Source of the DNA: Limimaricola sp. G21655-S1
Lineage (GTDB): Bacteria > Pseudomonadota > Alphaproteobacteria > Rhodobacterales > Rhodobacteraceae
Reading direction: 5' to 3'
DNA: 64,000 nucleotides
Assembly (NCBI RefSeq): GCF_027213785.1
Contig: NZ_JAPWGO010000003.1
Coordinates: 186,001 to 250,000, forward strand
Shown here one piece after another: positions 37,461 through 47,157 of the stretch. Every line of letters begins with the position of its first letter. Position 1 is the stretch's first letter. The position numbers were made by a program, and so were the translations under genes. Under the pieces are notes generated by a model, which did no database searches, was not told the DNA's origin, and saw only the letters and a program-made list of their open reading frames with translations.

Positions 37461-38375
37461 GGCGCGGGCCGAGCCCAGAAGCTCGGCCCCCGCCTCGCGC
37501 AGCAGATCGGCCAAGGGCGCGGCCCAGCCGCCATCGCCCCCGGCCCGCCGCACCAGCGCCAGCTCGCGCGCGGGCTCAGGCGCCGCAAAGCGCATCAGCG
37601 CCAGACCCGGCGCCGCCGCGGTTTCGGCCCGGAGCGCGATTTCGGGCAGCAAAGTGAGCCCGAAGCCCTCGGCCACCAGCCCCGACAGCGTGGCCAGCGA
37701 CGAGGCCCCCAGATCGACCCGGCCGCGCCCCCTGAGACCGCAGACCTCCAGCGCCTGATCGGCGAGGCAATGCCCCTCGTCGAGCAGAAGCAGTTGATCC
37801 GGCGCCAGCGAGGTCGGCCGCAGCGCCTCGGGATCGCCGACCCAGCGCGCCAGCCGCGCCGCCGTCCCGGCCAGCACAAAACGGTCCGAGACCAGCGGCT
37901 CGACCGCGAGGCCGGCCACCGGCAGCGGCAGCGCCGCCACCACCGCATCCACCCGCCCCGCCTCCAGATCGTCGAGAAGCGTTTCGGTCTGCGCCTCGCG
38001 CACCCGGATGTCGAGCGTCAGGTCGCGCGCCCGCAGCCGCGTCAGGGCGATCGGCAGCAGATAGGGCGCGACCGTCGGGATCACCCCCAGCCGCAGCCGC
38101 CCCGTGAGCCCGCGCGACAGCCGCGCCGCGCGCTCCAGCTCGGCCACCTCGCCGAGGATCCGGCGCGACCGCTCCAGCACCTCGCGCCCGGCGCGGGTCA
38201 GCCGGATGCCGCGCGGCAGCCGCTCGACCAGCTCGACCCCGAGGATCACCTCCAGCTCCTTGATCTGCTGGCTCAGCGCGGGCTGCGATACGAAAACGGT
38301 CTCCGCGGCGCGGCCGAAGCCGCCGGTTTCGGCCAGCGCCACGAAGTAGCGCAACTGTTTCAGTGATGGATTCAT
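37449..38375 (-). CDS. oxyR: LysR family hydrogen peroxide-inducible activator OxyR
   Basis: Peroxide-sensing regulator of 308 aa. Winged helix at residues 1-60 (SLKQLRYFVALAETGGFGRAAETVFVSQPALSQQIKELE) and a periplasmic-binding-fold sensor domain. Cys203 and Cys212 (GHCLADQALEVC) have exactly the spacing of the redox pair Cys199/Cys208 in E. coli OxyR. It is divergent from the catalase and a perfect LysR-type operator lies 7 bp from its start, so autoregulation with katalase control is likely. Confidence 0.94.
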   Translation of the reverse strand: MNPSLKQLRYFVALAETGGFGRAAETVFVSQPALSQQIKELEVILGVELVERLPRGIRLTRAGREVLERSRRILGEVAELERAARLSRGLTGRLRLGVIPTVAPYLLPIALTRLRARDLTLDIRVREAQTETLLDDLEAGRVDAVVAALPLPVAGLAVEPLVSDRFVLAGTAARLARWVGDPEALRPTSLAPDQLLLLDEGHCLADQALEVCGLRGRGRVDLGASSLATLSGLVAEGFGLTLLPEIALRAETAAAPGLALMRFAAPEPARELALVRRAGGDGGWAAPLADLLREAGAELLGSARAVCP

Positions 38376-38381
38376 GACGGA

Positions 38382-38402
38382 CCCATAACCCAGCCTTATG
38401 GG
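38382..38402. promoter_or_regulatory. OxyR operator between oxyR and catalase
   Basis: CCCATAA and TTATGGG flank a 7-nt centre; the core is ATAA-N7-TTAT, a LysR T-N11-A site. Position next to oxyR and upstream of the catalase supports OxyR binding. Confidence 0.75.
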
Positions 38403-38481
38403 AAGGGCCAGAAAATCCGATTTTGCCTTCTCGGGTGACCGGGTCATATTGCGCCGCGAAGCCACCCCCCGGAGGACAGCC

Positions 38482-39972
38482 ATGACCGACAGACCCCGCC
38501 TGACAACTTCCGCAGGCGCGCCCGTCGCCGACAACCAGAACTCCAAGACCGTCGGCCCGCGCGGCCCCGTGCTGCTTGAAGATTACCAGCTGATTGAGAA
38601 GCTGGCGCACCAGAACCGCGAGCGGATCCCCGAGCGCGTCGTGCACGCCAAGGGCTGGGGCGCCTATGGCACGCTGCGCGTGACCGAGGACATCACCAAG
38701 TATTCCCGCGCCGCCGTGTTCAAGCCCGGCAGCGAAACCGAGATGCTCGCGCGCTTCTCGACCGTGGCCGGCGAGCAGGGCGCGGCGGATGCCGAGCGCG
38801 ACGTGCGCGGCTTCGCACTGAAGTTCTACACCGAGGAAGGCAACTGGGACCTCGTGGGCAACAACACGCCCGTGTTCTTCGTGGCCGACCCCTACAAGTT
38901 CCCGGACTTCATCCACACCCAGAAGCGTCACCCCAAGACCAACCTGCGCTCGGCCACCGCGATGTGGGACTTCTGGTCGCTCTGCCCCGAGAGCCTGCAC
39001 CAGGTGACGATCCTGATGTCGGATCGCGGCCTGCCGCAGACCCCGATGCACATGAACGGCTACGGCTCGCACACCTTCTCGCTGTGGAACGACCAGGGCG
39101 AGCGGTTCTGGGTGAAGTTCCACTTCAAGACCCAGCAAGGCCACAAGCATTTCACCAATGACGAGGCGGTGCAGGTCATCGGCAAGAGCCGCGAGACCTA
39201 CCAGGAGGCGCTGTTCGGCACCATCGCCAACGGCCATTTCCCGAAATGGGACATGTTCATCCAGGTGATGCCCGAGATGGAAGCGATCGAGTTCGAGAAG
39301 AAGACCGGCTGGTCGGCCTTCGACCTCACCAAGGTCTGGCCGCATGGCGACTACCCGCTGATCAAGGTCGGCGAGATGGAGCTCAACCGCAACGCCGAGA
39401 ACTACTTCACCGAGATCGAGCAGTCGGCCTTCAACCCGTCCAACGTGGTACCGGGCATCGGCTTCTCGCCCGACAAGATGCTGCAGGGCCGCCTGTTCTC
39501 CTACCCGGACGCGCATCGCTACCGGATCGGCACGCATTACGAGAGCCTCGAGGTCAACAAGCCGAAATGCCCGGTGCACCACTATCACCGCGACGGCACC
39601 ATGCCGTTCGGGCTGCGCACCAACCCCGACGCCTATTACGAACCGAACTCCTTCGGCGGGCCGGTCGAGGATCCGTCGGTGGCCGAACCGCCGCATCGCT
39701 ACGAGGGCGAGGTCGGCCGCTACGACTTCCGCTCGGAGGCCGATCACTACAGCCAGCCGCGCGCGCTGTTCAACCTGTTCGACGAGGGCCAGAAGAGCCG
39801 CCTCTTCTCGAACATCGCCACCGCGATGACCGGCGTGCCGCAGGAGATCATCGATCGCCAGCTGGCGCATTTCGACAAGGTCGATCAGGCTTACGGCGAC
39901 GGCATCCGCGCGGCGCTCAAGCACCAGAACGCCGAGAACGCGGGCGTCGACACCAGCCACGCGGCCGAATGA
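38482..39972 (+). CDS. Catalase (monofunctional, haem)
   Basis: Dismutates hydrogen peroxide to water and oxygen. At 496 aa it is a small-subunit (clade 3-type) catalase. Catalytic His55 ([12 protein letters not shown]), Asn in VGNNTPVFF and the proximal haem ligand Tyr in [14 protein letters not shown] are all present. GGAGGA lies 6 bp before the start. No signal peptide, so cytoplasmic. Likely OxyR-activated. Confidence 0.96.
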   Translation: MTDRPRLTTSAGAPVADNQNSKTVGPRGPVLLEDYQLIEKLAHQNRERIPERVVHAKGWGAYGTLRVTEDITKYSRAAVFKPGSETEMLARFSTVAGEQGAADAERDVRGFALKFYTEEGNWDLVGNNTPVFFVADPYKFPDFIHTQKRHPKTNLRSATAMWDFWSLCPESLHQVTILMSDRGLPQTPMHMNGYGSHTFSLWNDQGERFWVKFHFKTQQGHKHFTNDEAVQVIGKSRETYQEALFGTIANGHFPKWDMFIQVMPEMEAIEFEKKTGWSAFDLTKVWPHGDYPLIKVGEMELNRNAENYFTEIEQSAFNPSNVVPGIGFSPDKMLQGRLFSYPDAHRYRIGTHYESLEVNKPKCPVHHYHRDGTMPFGLRTNPDAYYEPNSFGGPVEDPSVAEPPHRYEGEVGRYDFRSEADHYSQPRALFNLFDEGQKSRLFSNIATAMTGVPQEIIDRQLAHFDKVDQAYGDGIRAALKHQNAENAGVDTSHAAE

Positions 39973-39998
39973 CCGGCTGAGGCCAGTTCGTCTTTCGG

Positions 39999-40028
39999 AC
40001 GGCGGCGGGGCGACCCGCCGCCGTTTTT
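39999..40028 (+). terminator. Rho-independent terminator after catalase
   Basis: ACGGCGGCGGG and CCCGCCGCCGT form an 11-bp perfect stem with a GCGA loop followed by TTTTT. Confidence 0.92.
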
Positions 40029-40094
40029 GTTGTGGGACTCCCCGAAGCGCGTCAGCATAGCGCTCATGTCGTTTCCAGTCCCGGGACTTTCGCC

Positions 40095-40805
40095 ATGACC
40101 CCTGCAACGATCTACGGATTTTCGCCGGCCTTCGGCCTGCCGACCTCCGGCCCCTTCGCGCTCAAGCTGCTGTGCTGGTGCGCGCTGAACGGCGTGCCCT
40201 ACGAGTTCGCGGTCGAGAACAACCCCGCCAAGGGCCCGCTGAAGAAAAGCCCATGGGCCGTCATCGACGGCGAGACCGTGGCCGACAGCGACGCGATCAT
40301 CGCGCTTCTGGCGCGACGCCACGGCATCCCGCCCCCGGTGGCCGACACCGCCCCCGCCGCCGCGGGTCGCGGCTGGAAGATGGCCGCCGAGGAAGGGCTG
40401 CACCAGATCTTCGAATGGGAGCTGATCATGCTGCCCGAAGGCTCGGCCTGGTTCCGCGAACTGCTGCGCTCCGAAATGTCGGCGCCGCTGGCGGCGCTGG
40501 TGCACCGGATGTCGCGGCGCTCGCTCGGGCGGCAGCTGCATGCGCGCGGGCTGGTACGGCTCGGCCCCGAAAAGATCGCGGCGCGCGGACGCGATCTGCT
40601 CGACGCGCTCGATCTCTGGCTCGGCGTGCATGATTTCGTCGAAGGCCCCGCCCCCGGCATCGCCGACGCCACCATGTACGGCATGCTGGCGCCGATGCTG
40701 GGCTGGCCGATGGACACGCCGGTGGCGCGGCACGCGAAGACGCTGCCCGCCATCGGTGCCTGGTCGGACACGATCGCCCGGCGCTGCGGCTTCGCGCCGG
40801 GCTAG
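40095..40805 (+). CDS. Glutathione S-transferase family protein (metaxin/Fax-like)
   Basis: A 236-aa cytosolic GST-fold protein. The N-terminal thioredoxin-like half (residues 1-80: FGLPTSGPFALKLLCWCALNGVPYEF, KSPWAVIDGETVADSDAII) has the pattern of the Fax/metaxin branch rather than classical GSTs. The all-helical C-terminal half ends in the conserved AIGAWSDTIARRCGF. Substrate unknown. It ends tail to tail with the DUF6456 gene, overlapping by 4 bp. Confidence 0.85.
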   Translation: MTPATIYGFSPAFGLPTSGPFALKLLCWCALNGVPYEFAVENNPAKGPLKKSPWAVIDGETVADSDAIIALLARRHGIPPPVADTAPAAAGRGWKMAAEEGLHQIFEWELIMLPEGSAWFRELLRSEMSAPLAALVHRMSRRSLGRQLHARGLVRLGPEKIAARGRDLLDALDLWLGVHDFVEGPAPGIADATMYGMLAPMLGWPMDTPVARHAKTLPAIGAWSDTIARRCGFAPG

Positions 40806-41929
40806 CCGATCATCTCTCCGCCGCCGCTGGCGTCGTAGTGACGCCTGAGCCGTTCCAGCGCGATCCGCAGCACGATCTTGCCCGATCGGGCCGACCAGCC
40901 CATGCGCCGCTCGAGGCTTTCCATGCCCTCGAGATAGCAGCAGCAGCGCAGCGCCACGTCGCCGAGCCCCGGACCAAGATCTGCCAGCGCCGCCGCCAGC
41001 CGATCGCGCGCCCCGGACGGGCCCTGCCCGCGCCCCGCGCCGCCCTCGCAGCCGCCGGTGAGATAGCGCGACCAATCCTGCGTCACCCTCGGCCCGACCT
41101 GTGTCAGCTCGAAATCCTCACGCAGCCGCTCCCCGGCGGCGACCAGTTCGCGGCCGAGGAACGGCCGCCCGTCGCGGTCGCGCCGCCGCGCCAGAAGCGT
41201 CAACGGCCCCTCGAACGGCGCCATGCGGGAAGCGCCGGGCGCCGGTTCGAAGCCGGTCGCGGCCTCGGCGAAGCCCGCCTGCGTTTCGGCCCCGGCGCCC
41301 CTGAGAGCGGCGCGGCCCCGCGCGGTGATGCGGTAGCGCGCCACGCGTCCCGTATCCTCCTGCGCGGCGATCCAGCCGCGCAGCGCCAGCGTTTCGGCCA
41401 GCGCCCGGTCGAGCCGCGCCAGCCGCTGCGTCGCGCCCTGCGGCCCCTCGCGCAACACCGCCGCGATCTGCATCCCGGGCGCCAGCGCCAGCACCGCGCC
41501 GGGCTCGGCCATGCGCCGCAGCACGCGCATCGCCTCGGCCGTGCCGTTTTCCGTGCCATTCTCCGTGCCGTTCTCCGCGCCGGTCTCGGGTTGCGGGCCC
41601 TTCGGGTCGTGACAGCTCATCGCATTCTCCTCGGGAGGGGCCGGCTTGAAACGGCGGGACAGGCGGCGCAGCGCGGCATCGATCAGCGGATCGTCGCGCC
41701 GGTTTTCCAGCTGGCGCACCTGGCGCAGCACGGTCGAGGCATGCACCTCGGACCGGCGTGCCAGCACCCGGATCGGGGCCCCGCCCTCGACATGTTCGAG
41801 ATAATGCCGCACCGCCTGCGGCACCCATTCGGGCAGTGGTTCCGGCCCGTGGTTGCGGTCCCGTGCCGCGATCCCGGACGGTGGACATGGCGTCCGCGAC
41901 CGGCTCTCCCTGACGTCCCCAAGATTCAC
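40802..41929 (-). CDS. DUF6456 domain helix-turn-helix protein
   Basis: A 375-aa regulator-like protein. The N-terminal part has a helix-turn-helix-like stretch (APIRVLARRSEVHASTVLRQVRQLENRR, about 51-78). A low-complexity linker with the repeat ENGT three times (about 121-132) leads to a winged-helix region (ITARGRAALRG), and the C-terminal 130 residues (RDRDGRPFLGRELVAAGERLREDFELTQVGPRVTQDWS) match DUF6456. The start is GTG at 41929. Divergent from a DUF6477 gene, a common pairing in Rhodobacterales to my knowledge. Confidence 0.82.
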   Translation of the reverse strand: MNLGDVRESRSRTPCPPSGIAARDRNHGPEPLPEWVPQAVRHYLEHVEGGAPIRVLARRSEVHASTVLRQVRQLENRRDDPLIDAALRRLSRRFKPAPPEENAMSCHDPKGPQPETGAENGTENGTENGTAEAMRVLRRMAEPGAVLALAPGMQIAAVLREGPQGATQRLARLDRALAETLALRGWIAAQEDTGRVARYRITARGRAALRGAGAETQAGFAEAATGFEPAPGASRMAPFEGPLTLLARRRDRDGRPFLGRELVAAGERLREDFELTQVGPRVTQDWSRYLTGGCEGGAGRGQGPSGARDRLAAALADLGPGLGDVALRCCCYLEGMESLERRMGWSARSGKIVLRIALERLRRHYDASGGGEMIG

Positions 41930-41953
41930 GATCTCAACTCTCAGTTGCCCCGG

Positions 41954-41968
41954 TTAGCGAGGCGTTAA
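41954..41968. promoter_or_regulatory. Candidate CtrA-type site before DUF6456 / DUF6477
   Basis: TTAG-N7-TTAA, one mismatch from TTAA-N7-TTAA, in the 180-bp spacer of the divergent pair. A GAATC (CcrM-type GANTC) follows near 42000. Motif-only evidence. Confidence 0.4.
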
Positions 41969-42109
41969 TCCGCCCCGAACCCGTTCAGCTTGATTGAAGA
42001 ATCCCAAACAAGGCTGAAGCCACCGCGCGTCGCGCGCCGGTCCCACGCAACGCGAGGCGGGGTGTGAGACAACTATGGCGATTGAAGCAGGTCACGAGGA
42101 GGACAGGCC

Positions 42110-42397
42110 ATGCAGGACCCGCTGAGCAGGCTCGCGGCGCTGAGGCGGCCACCGCTACTGGTCGAGGCCGCGCGGTTCGGGGTCGACGCCTATGACCGGA
42201 CGGCGGCGCTGCCACGGCTGATCGGGGCGGCGGCCCGCGGCCCGGCGCAGGCGCTCATGGCGCTGATCGAGCGCGAGGCCGATCTGGAGGCGCGGCGGCG
42301 GGCCGGGACCGGCGACTACCGCCCCGCCCGCCATGTCGAGCTGATCGTGGCCCTGATGGGCGAGGCGCGGCTGATGCGCGCCGCCGCTCTCAGCTGA
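42110..42397 (+). CDS. DUF6477-like small protein
   Basis: A 95-aa protein with AGGAGGA upstream. Pattern DPLSRLAALRRPPLLVEAARFG at residues 3-24, LPRLIG, and RHVELIVALMGEARLMR near the end match the small DUF6477 family of Rhodobacterales. No membrane segment and no known function. Its last 8 bp overlap the convergent methyltransferase gene. Confidence 0.75.
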   Translation: MQDPLSRLAALRRPPLLVEAARFGVDAYDRTAALPRLIGAAARGPAQALMALIEREADLEARRRAGTGDYRPARHVELIVALMGEARLMRAAALS

Positions 42398-43952
42398 AGC
42401 TGTCGGCCATCGAGGCCTTCTTGGCCTCGACATAGTCGTTCAGCCGCTGCGCGATCTCGGGGTCGAGCGGCGGCTGCCGGTAGGTGTCGAGCAGCTTGGC
42501 GACCCGCGCCGAGGCGAGCGCCTGGGTGTCGCGCGCGCCCTCCTCGTCCCAGGTCTCGAACGGCTTGTAGTCGAACAGTTCGCTGCGCCAGAACGCGGTC
42601 TTGAAGTTCGCCTGCGTATGCGCGCAGCCGAGGTAATGCCCTCCGGGGCCGACCTCGCGGATCGCGTCGAGCGCCTGCATCTCCTCGGAGATGTCGACGC
42701 CCTTGGCCATCTGGTGCAGCGCCCCGAGCTGGTCGGCATCCATCACGAACTTCTCGTAGGAGGCGACGAGTCCGCCCTCGAGCCAGCCGCAGGCATGCAG
42801 CATGAAGTTGACGCCGGACATCAACCCCATGTTGAGGCTGTTCGCGCTCTCGTAGCCGGCCTGCGCGTCGGGCAGCTTGGAGCCGCAGAACCCGCCGGCC
42901 GAGCGGTAGGGCAGCCCCATCCGCCGCGCCAGCTGGCCCATCCCGTAGGTGATGAGCGAGGCCTCGGGGGTGCCGAAGGTCGGCGCGCCCGAATTCATGT
43001 CGATCGAGGTGACGAAGGCGCCGACGATCACCGGCGCGCCGGCGCGCACGAGCTGGCTGTAGGCGACGCCCGCCAGCGCCTCGGCCAGCACCTGCGTCAG
43101 CGTGCCCGCGACCGAGACCGGCGCCATCGCGCCGCCGACGATGAAGGGCGAGATGATGCAGGCCTGGTTCGCCTTCGCATAGACCTCGAGCGCGCCCATC
43201 ATGATGCCGTCGAAGGTCAGCGGCGAGTTGATGTTGATCAGCGAGGTCATCACCGTGTTTTCGGCGACGAAGTCCTTTCCGAACAGGATCTCGCACATCT
43301 CGACGCAGTCCTGCGCCCGCTCGGGTGCGGTGACCGAGCCCATGAAGGGCTTGTCGGAATAGATCATGTGTGCGAGCAGCATGTCGAGATGGCGCTTGTT
43401 CACCGCCACGTCCGTCGGTTCGCAGACCGTGCCGCCCGAGTGGTGCAGCCATTTCGACATGTAGCCGAGCTTCACGAAGTTGCGAAAATCCTCGATCGTC
43501 GCATAGCGCCGGCCGCCATCGGCGTCGCGCACGAAGGGCGGGCCATAGACCGGCGCCAGCACGAGGTTGCGGCCGCCGATCTCGACGTTGCGGGCGGGGT
43601 TGCGGGCGTGCTGGGTGAAGCTCGCGGGCGCGGTGGCGCAGAGCTTTCGCGCCAGCCCGCGCGGAATCCGCACCCGGTCGCCATCGACATTGGCCCCGGC
43701 CTGCCGCCAGAGGTCGAGCGCGCCGGGATTGTCGGAAAACACCACGCCGATCTCTTCGAGCACGGTCTCGGCGTTGCGTTCGATCACCTCGATGGCGGCG
43801 GCGTCGAGCACCTCGAAATCGGGGATGTTGCGCTCGATGTAACGCGCGGTCTCCACGCTGACCGCGGTGCGCTCGGCGCGTCGCGCGGCACCTCCGCCGG
43901 ACCGGCCGCGCCGCCCTGCCCGCTCTCCGGCCATCTGTGCCGCTTCCGTCAT
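42390..43952 (-). CDS. Trimethylamine methyltransferase (MttB) superfamily protein, non-pyrrolysine
   Basis: A 520-aa TIM-barrel methyltransferase of the MttB/MtgB family, which moves a methyl group from a quaternary amine or related substrate to a corrinoid protein. Core motifs include [24 protein letters not shown], the glycine-rich [14 protein letters not shown] region, [20 protein letters not shown] and [25 protein letters not shown]. The frame has no internal UAG, so it is not the pyrrolysine form; members without it include glycine-betaine demethylases. The start at 43952 has GGGGAGC upstream. A corrinoid protein and DUF1638 gene lie about 17 kb away. Confidence 0.88.
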   Translation of the reverse strand: MTEAAQMAGERAGRRGRSGGGAARRAERTAVSVETARYIERNIPDFEVLDAAAIEVIERNAETVLEEIGVVFSDNPGALDLWRQAGANVDGDRVRIPRGLARKLCATAPASFTQHARNPARNVEIGGRNLVLAPVYGPPFVRDADGGRRYATIEDFRNFVKLGYMSKWLHHSGGTVCEPTDVAVNKRHLDMLLAHMIYSDKPFMGSVTAPERAQDCVEMCEILFGKDFVAENTVMTSLININSPLTFDGIMMGALEVYAKANQACIISPFIVGGAMAPVSVAGTLTQVLAEALAGVAYSQLVRAGAPVIVGAFVTSIDMNSGAPTFGTPEASLITYGMGQLARRMGLPYRSAGGFCGSKLPDAQAGYESANSLNMGLMSGVNFMLHACGWLEGGLVASYEKFVMDADQLGALHQMAKGVDISEEMQALDAIREVGPGGHYLGCAHTQANFKTAFWRSELFDYKPFETWDEEGARDTQALASARVAKLLDTYRQPPLDPEIAQRLNDYVEAKKASMADSFS

Positions 43953-44041
43953 CGCCCGCTCCCCGTGATGCATCCTTGCGCCCCGTGATAGCGGTGCGCG
44001 GCGCGCGCGCTTGGCCGGATTGCGCCGCCTCAGGTGTGAAA

Positions 44042-44053
44042 GCGACATGTCGC
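44042..44053. promoter_or_regulatory. 12-bp perfect palindrome between mttB-like and guaA
   Basis: GCGACATGTCGC is self-complementary and sits in the 170-bp spacer of two divergent genes, about 70 bp before guaA. It is a candidate operator of unknown factor. Confidence 0.4.
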
Positions 44054-44122
44054 CCGGAGCGGCGCGATTTTTCGCCCCCGTCGCTCTTGCGCGGATGGGC
44101 GGGCGGGCCTATTCGCTGGGCC

Positions 44123-45691
44123 ATGACCGAGCATAGCCAACAGCACCAGCGCCTTCTCATCGTCGATTTCGGCTCACAGGTGACGCAGCTTATCGCGCGT
44201 CGCCTCCGCGAGCTGAATGTCTACTGCGAGATCCATCCCTTCAACGCGGTGGACGAGGCGTTCCTCGACCGCTTCGAGCCGCAGGCGGTGATCCTGTCGG
44301 GCGGTCCCGCCAGCGTGCCCGACGAGGGCAGCCCGCGCCCGCCGATGCGGATCTTCGAGCTGGAGGTGCCGGTGCTCGGCATCTGCTACGGTCAGCAGGT
44401 GATGATGCAGATGCTGGGCGGCGAAGTGCTGCGCGGCGACGGCACCGCCGAGTTCGGCCGCGCCTATGTCGAGCCCGAGGGCGAGGCCACCGACCTGCTG
44501 CGCGGCTGGTTCATCGAGGGCCGCGAGCAGGTCTGGATGAGCCATGGCGACCATGTCAGCAAGCTGGCGCCGGGCTTCGAGGTTTGCGGCACCTCGCCCG
44601 GTGCGCCCTATGCGATCACCGCCGATCTGGAGCGGCGCTTCTACGCGGTGCAGTTCCACCCGGAGGTGCATCACACCCCGCATGGCAAGACCTTCCTCGA
44701 GAACTTCCTGCACATCGCGGGCTTCACCGGCGACTGGACCATGGGCGCCTATCGCGAGGAGGCGATCCGCCTGATCCGCGAGCAGGTCGGCGACCAGAAG
44801 GTGATCTGCGGCCTCTCGGGCGGCGTCGACAGTTCGGTCGCGGCCGTGCTGATCCACGAGGCGATCGGCGACCAGCTCACCTGCGTCTTCGTCGATCACG
44901 GCCTGCTGCGCGAGGGCGAGGCCGAACAGGTCGTGACCATGTTCCGCGACCACTACAACATGCCCTTGATCCACGCGCAGGAGGAGGATCTGTTCCTCGA
45001 TGCGCTGGAAGGCGTCTCGGACCCCGAGGTCAAGCGCAAGACCATCGGCAAGCTGTTCATCGACGTGTTCCAGAAGCACGCCTCCGAGGTCGGCGGCGCC
45101 ACCTTCCTCGCCCAGGGTACGCTCTATCCGGACGTGATCGAGAGCGTCAGCTTCTCGGGCGGGCCGAGCGTCACGATCAAGAGCCACCACAATGTCGGCG
45201 GCCTGCCCGAGAAGATGGGCCTGAAGCTGGTCGAGCCGCTGCGCGAGCTGTTCAAGGACGAGGTCCGGGCTCTGGGCCGCGAGCTTGGCCTGCCCGACAG
45301 CTTCATCGGCCGCCACCCCTTCCCCGGGCCCGGCCTCGCGATCCGCTGCCCCGGCGAGATCACCCGCGAGAAGCTGGCGATCCTGCGCCGCGCCGACGCG
45401 GTGTTCATCGACCAGATCCGCAAGCACGGCCTCTATGACGAGATCTGGCAGGCCTTCGTGGCGCTGTTGCCGGTGCGCACCGTGGGCGTGATGGGTGATG
45501 GCCGCACCTATGACTACGCCTGCGCGATGCGCGCGGTGACCAGCGTCGACGGCATGACCGCCGACTACTACCCGTTCACCCACGAATTCCTCGGCGAGAC
45601 CGCGACGCGGATCATCAACGAGGTGCGCGGCATCAACCGCGTCACCTATGACGTGACCTCGAAGCCGCCGGGAACCATCGAGTGGGAATGA
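44123..45691 (+). CDS. guaA: GMP synthase (glutamine-hydrolysing)
   Basis: Makes GMP from XMP, ATP and glutamine. At 522 aa it contains a class I glutamine amidotransferase domain (residues 1-205: GICYGQQ with the catalytic Cys, FHPEVHHT) and an ATP pyrophosphatase domain (PP-loop [15 protein letters not shown]) with the dimerisation domain ending GTIEWE. The start at 44123 has only a weak ribosome binding site. The longer frame lacks conserved residues. Confidence 0.97.
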   Translation: MTEHSQQHQRLLIVDFGSQVTQLIARRLRELNVYCEIHPFNAVDEAFLDRFEPQAVILSGGPASVPDEGSPRPPMRIFELEVPVLGICYGQQVMMQMLGGEVLRGDGTAEFGRAYVEPEGEATDLLRGWFIEGREQVWMSHGDHVSKLAPGFEVCGTSPGAPYAITADLERRFYAVQFHPEVHHTPHGKTFLENFLHIAGFTGDWTMGAYREEAIRLIREQVGDQKVICGLSGGVDSSVAAVLIHEAIGDQLTCVFVDHGLLREGEAEQVVTMFRDHYNMPLIHAQEEDLFLDALEGVSDPEVKRKTIGKLFIDVFQKHASEVGGATFLAQGTLYPDVIESVSFSGGPSVTIKSHHNVGGLPEKMGLKLVEPLRELFKDEVRALGRELGLPDSFIGRHPFPGPGLAIRCPGEITREKLAILRRADAVFIDQIRKHGLYDEIWQAFVALLPVRTVGVMGDGRTYDYACAMRAVTSVDGMTADYYPFTHEFLGETATRIINEVRGINRVTYDVTSKPPGTIEWE

Positions 45692-45728
45692 CCCGCCGGC
45701 CCGGTGGAATATGAGCGAGACCTGCCAC

Positions 45729-45748
45729 GGGCCCCTTCGGGGGCCCTT
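45729..45748 (+). terminator. Probable terminator after guaA
   Basis: GGGCCCC and GGGGCCC form a 7-bp stem with a TTCG loop followed by a short TT. The UUCG loop makes it very stable, but the U-tract is poor. Confidence 0.5.
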
Positions 45749-45784
45749 CGCGTATCCGCCCCGGTGATGCGTGGAGGTGACGCC

Positions 45785-45816
45785 GTGACGTCCACGTCAA
45801 GCTGCCGCGACGTCAC
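45785..45816. promoter_or_regulatory. Repeated ACGTCA motif before FadL-like gene
   Basis: GTGACGT (45785) and ACGTCAC (45810) are perfect inverted copies with ACGTCA again at 45794. The cluster lies 70-100 bp upstream of the porin start. Confidence 0.45.
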
Positions 45817-45885
45817 AGATTGTAGGAAGCCGCGGTGCTGTTTCTCCTGCGGGGCGGAGGACGCATCATGCGACAGGGAGACATC

Positions 45886-47043
45886 ATGAAACTGCATTAC
45901 GGCGCCACGAGCGCCTTGGCGCTGGCGACGGCGCTGATGGCCAGCGGCGCGGGAGCCGTCGGGCTCGATCGCTCGAACCAGGACATCACCGCGATCTTCG
46001 AAGAGGGCAACGTCCTCGAGCTGAGCTTCGGCAAGGTGTTCCCGGAAATCTCGGGCAAGGACGTCGCCGTGTTCGGCGGTGGCGAATACGACAACGTCGC
46101 CGAGGATTTCCTCAACGTATCGACCAGCGCGAAGATGGATTTCGGCAACGGCTTCTCCGGTGCCGTCATCATCGACCAGCCCTTCGGCGTCGACATCGAC
46201 TACCCGACCACCGCGCTTGCGCTGGGCGGCACGATGGCGCAGCTCGACGGCCACACGATCACGGCGCTGGGCCGCTACCGGTTCAACGAGAACATCAGCG
46301 TCCATGCCGGCGTCCGGCGCCAGACCCTCGAGGGGGACATCACCCTGTCCGGTGCGGCCTATGGCCCGTTGAACGGATATTCGGTGGCGCTGGAGGAGAA
46401 CGACGCCACCGGATACCTCATCGGCGTGGCCTACGAGATCCCCGAGATCGCGCTGCGCGCGGCGCTGACCTACAATTCGGCGATCGAGCACGACTTCGAC
46501 ACGGTCGAATCGATCCCCGCCGCGCTGCAGGCCGGTCTCGGCCTGCCCGCACAGGTGCCCAGCACCACCACGGTCGAGACACCCGAAAGCTGGAATCTCG
46601 ACCTGCAGACGGGGATCGCGCCCGACACGCTGGCCTTCGCCAACATCCGCTACGCCGCCTACGAGGACACTCTGGTGTCGCCGCAGGTCTTCAGCGCCGC
46701 CACCGGCGGCGCCAGCCTGACCAATATCGACGACAATTATCAGGTGCAGGTCGGCGTTGGACGCAAGTTCTCGGACATGTTCGCGGCCCAGGTCGCGGTG
46801 GGCTTCGAGCCGGAGGGCGACGAGCGCATCTCGCCGCTCGATCCGACCGACGGCAAGCGCTGGGTCAGCCTGGGCGGCGCCTACAACATGGAAACGGTGA
46901 CCCTTTCGGGCGGCATCCGTTACACCATGCTGGGCGATGCCAACCCGGAAACCCGCAACGCAGATGGCAGCATCTCCGACCGGGCAGAGTTCTCCGACAA
47001 CTCGGCCCTCGCGATCGGCATGAGCGTCGCCTACCGCTTCTGA
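45886..47043 (+). CDS. Outer membrane protein, OmpP1/FadL/TodX family
   Basis: A 385-aa beta-barrel for uptake of hydrophobic compounds such as fatty acids. The signal peptide covers residues 1-25 (ALALATALMASGAGA-V), the mature N-terminus begins GLDRSNQDITAIFEEG, as in FadL plug regions, alternating hydrophobic strands follow, and the chain ends in SVAYRF with a terminal Phe, the outer-membrane insertion signal. ATGs at 45868 and 45886 each have a good ribosome binding site, and 45886 gives the more typical signal peptide. Confidence 0.86.
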   Translation: MKLHYGATSALALATALMASGAGAVGLDRSNQDITAIFEEGNVLELSFGKVFPEISGKDVAVFGGGEYDNVAEDFLNVSTSAKMDFGNGFSGAVIIDQPFGVDIDYPTTALALGGTMAQLDGHTITALGRYRFNENISVHAGVRRQTLEGDITLSGAAYGPLNGYSVALEENDATGYLIGVAYEIPEIALRAALTYNSAIEHDFDTVESIPAALQAGLGLPAQVPSTTTVETPESWNLDLQTGIAPDTLAFANIRYAAYEDTLVSPQVFSAATGGASLTNIDDNYQVQVGVGRKFSDMFAAQVAVGFEPEGDERISPLDPTDGKRWVSLGGAYNMETVTLSGGIRYTMLGDANPETRNADGSISDRAEFSDNSALAIGMSVAYRF

Positions 47044-47065
47044 TCCCGCCGGGGATCACGCGCGA

Positions 47066-47092
47066 GGGGCCGGCCGCGGAGCCGGCCCCTTT
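47066..47092 (+). terminator. Terminator after the FadL-like gene
   Basis: GGGGCCGG and CCGGCCCC pair over an 8-nt loop followed by TTT. Confidence 0.75.
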
Positions 47093-47157
47093 CGCATTTC
47101 CATGCAAAGCGCATGTTTCGGATTGCGCCGATCCCGGCCGCGTGCACAGTGCCGGGC

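Noticed and set aside
37576-40107. 843-aa open frame on the minus strand
   Set aside because: Antisense to the catalase and a frame-shifted copy of oxyR; the real oxyR and catalase explain the region.
42390-43952. Pyrrolysine-type MttB
   Set aside because: No internal UAG in the whole frame, so the standard code suffices.
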